Part shown: piece after piece, positions 12,790 through 12,838 of the stretch
Layout of the letters: each line of letters begins with the position of its first letter
How positions within the stretch are numbered: position 1 is the first letter of the stretch
From: Actinomycetes bacterium
GTDB lineage: Bacteria; Actinomycetota; Actinomycetes; Actinomycetales; Microbacteriaceae
Assembly (NCBI GenBank): GCA_023451265.1
Contig: JAEYAG010000261.1
Coordinates: 1 to 12,838, forward strand
Direction of reading: 5' to 3'
DNA: 12,838 bases
Notes under the pieces: model-generated
What the model was told of the DNA's origin: nothing
The model's database searches: none
Seen by the model: the letters and a program-made list of their open reading frames with translations, nothing else
Program-made: the position numbers and the translations under genes

Positions 12790-12838
12790 GCGGGATGGGG
12801 CGGGATGCCCGCGCGCCCGCGCCGCCGCAGCCCCGCCC

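Overview
The window is very GC-rich (roughly 70% by eye) and densely coded. It has short intergenic gaps, many start/stop overlaps, GTG starts and leaderless-looking promoters. Together with the protein families present (a SprT-like protease with a C-terminal Cys cluster, a spermidine-synthase-like methyltransferase, a ComB-like protein) and the frequent GGATGC/GCATCC word, this suggests an actinobacterium, most likely Microbacteriaceae (Microbacterium-like). The taxonomic call is an inference. No tRNA, rRNA, CRISPR array, transposase or phage gene was seen.

Left part (1-2338): the start of a pxpA (5-oxoprolinase subunit A, LamB/YcsF family) gene runs off the left edge on the minus strand. 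Divergent from it on the plus strand are a spermidine-synthase-like methyltransferase, a small tetratricopeptide-like protein and a SprT-like zinc metalloprotease. Positions 2339-2600 form a non-coding convergent junction. It holds an 84-bp tandem repeat whose units fold into long imperfect hairpins. A further diverged copy lies at 11951-12030.

Central part (11825 down to 2601, minus strand): an eight-gene, apparently polycistronic unit about 9.2 kb long. In transcription order it encodes ABC permease 1, ABC permease 2, a BMP/PnrA-type lipoprotein binding protein, a double-domain ABC ATPase, an amidohydrolase of the MTA/SAH-deaminase-like group, a DeoR-family regulator, a BtpA/SgcQ-family TIM-barrel protein and an FGGY carbohydrate kinase. 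Genes overlap or sit 18-60 bp apart. The importer belongs to the nucleoside-type BMP class. The deaminase-like enzyme, sugar kinase and sugar-phosphate-sensing regulator fit a pathway that imports a nucleoside-like compound, modifies its base and phosphorylates its sugar. No recognisable nucleosidase or phosphorylase is present, and the BtpA protein has no settled biochemical role, so this is the most likely place in the window for undescribed biochemistry. The unit is preceded by two exact 19-bp direct repeats 33 bp apart, a good operator candidate.

Right part (12040-12838): a ComB-like (2-phosphosulfolactate phosphatase family) gene on the minus strand, then a short repeat-bearing intergenic stretch with three copies of GTGGTTTCTC. 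Four starts (pxpA, the methyltransferase, the ComB-like gene and an 8-codon ORF before the SprT gene) share the geometry TANNNT + exactly 6 nt + start codon, which suggests leaderless transcription.
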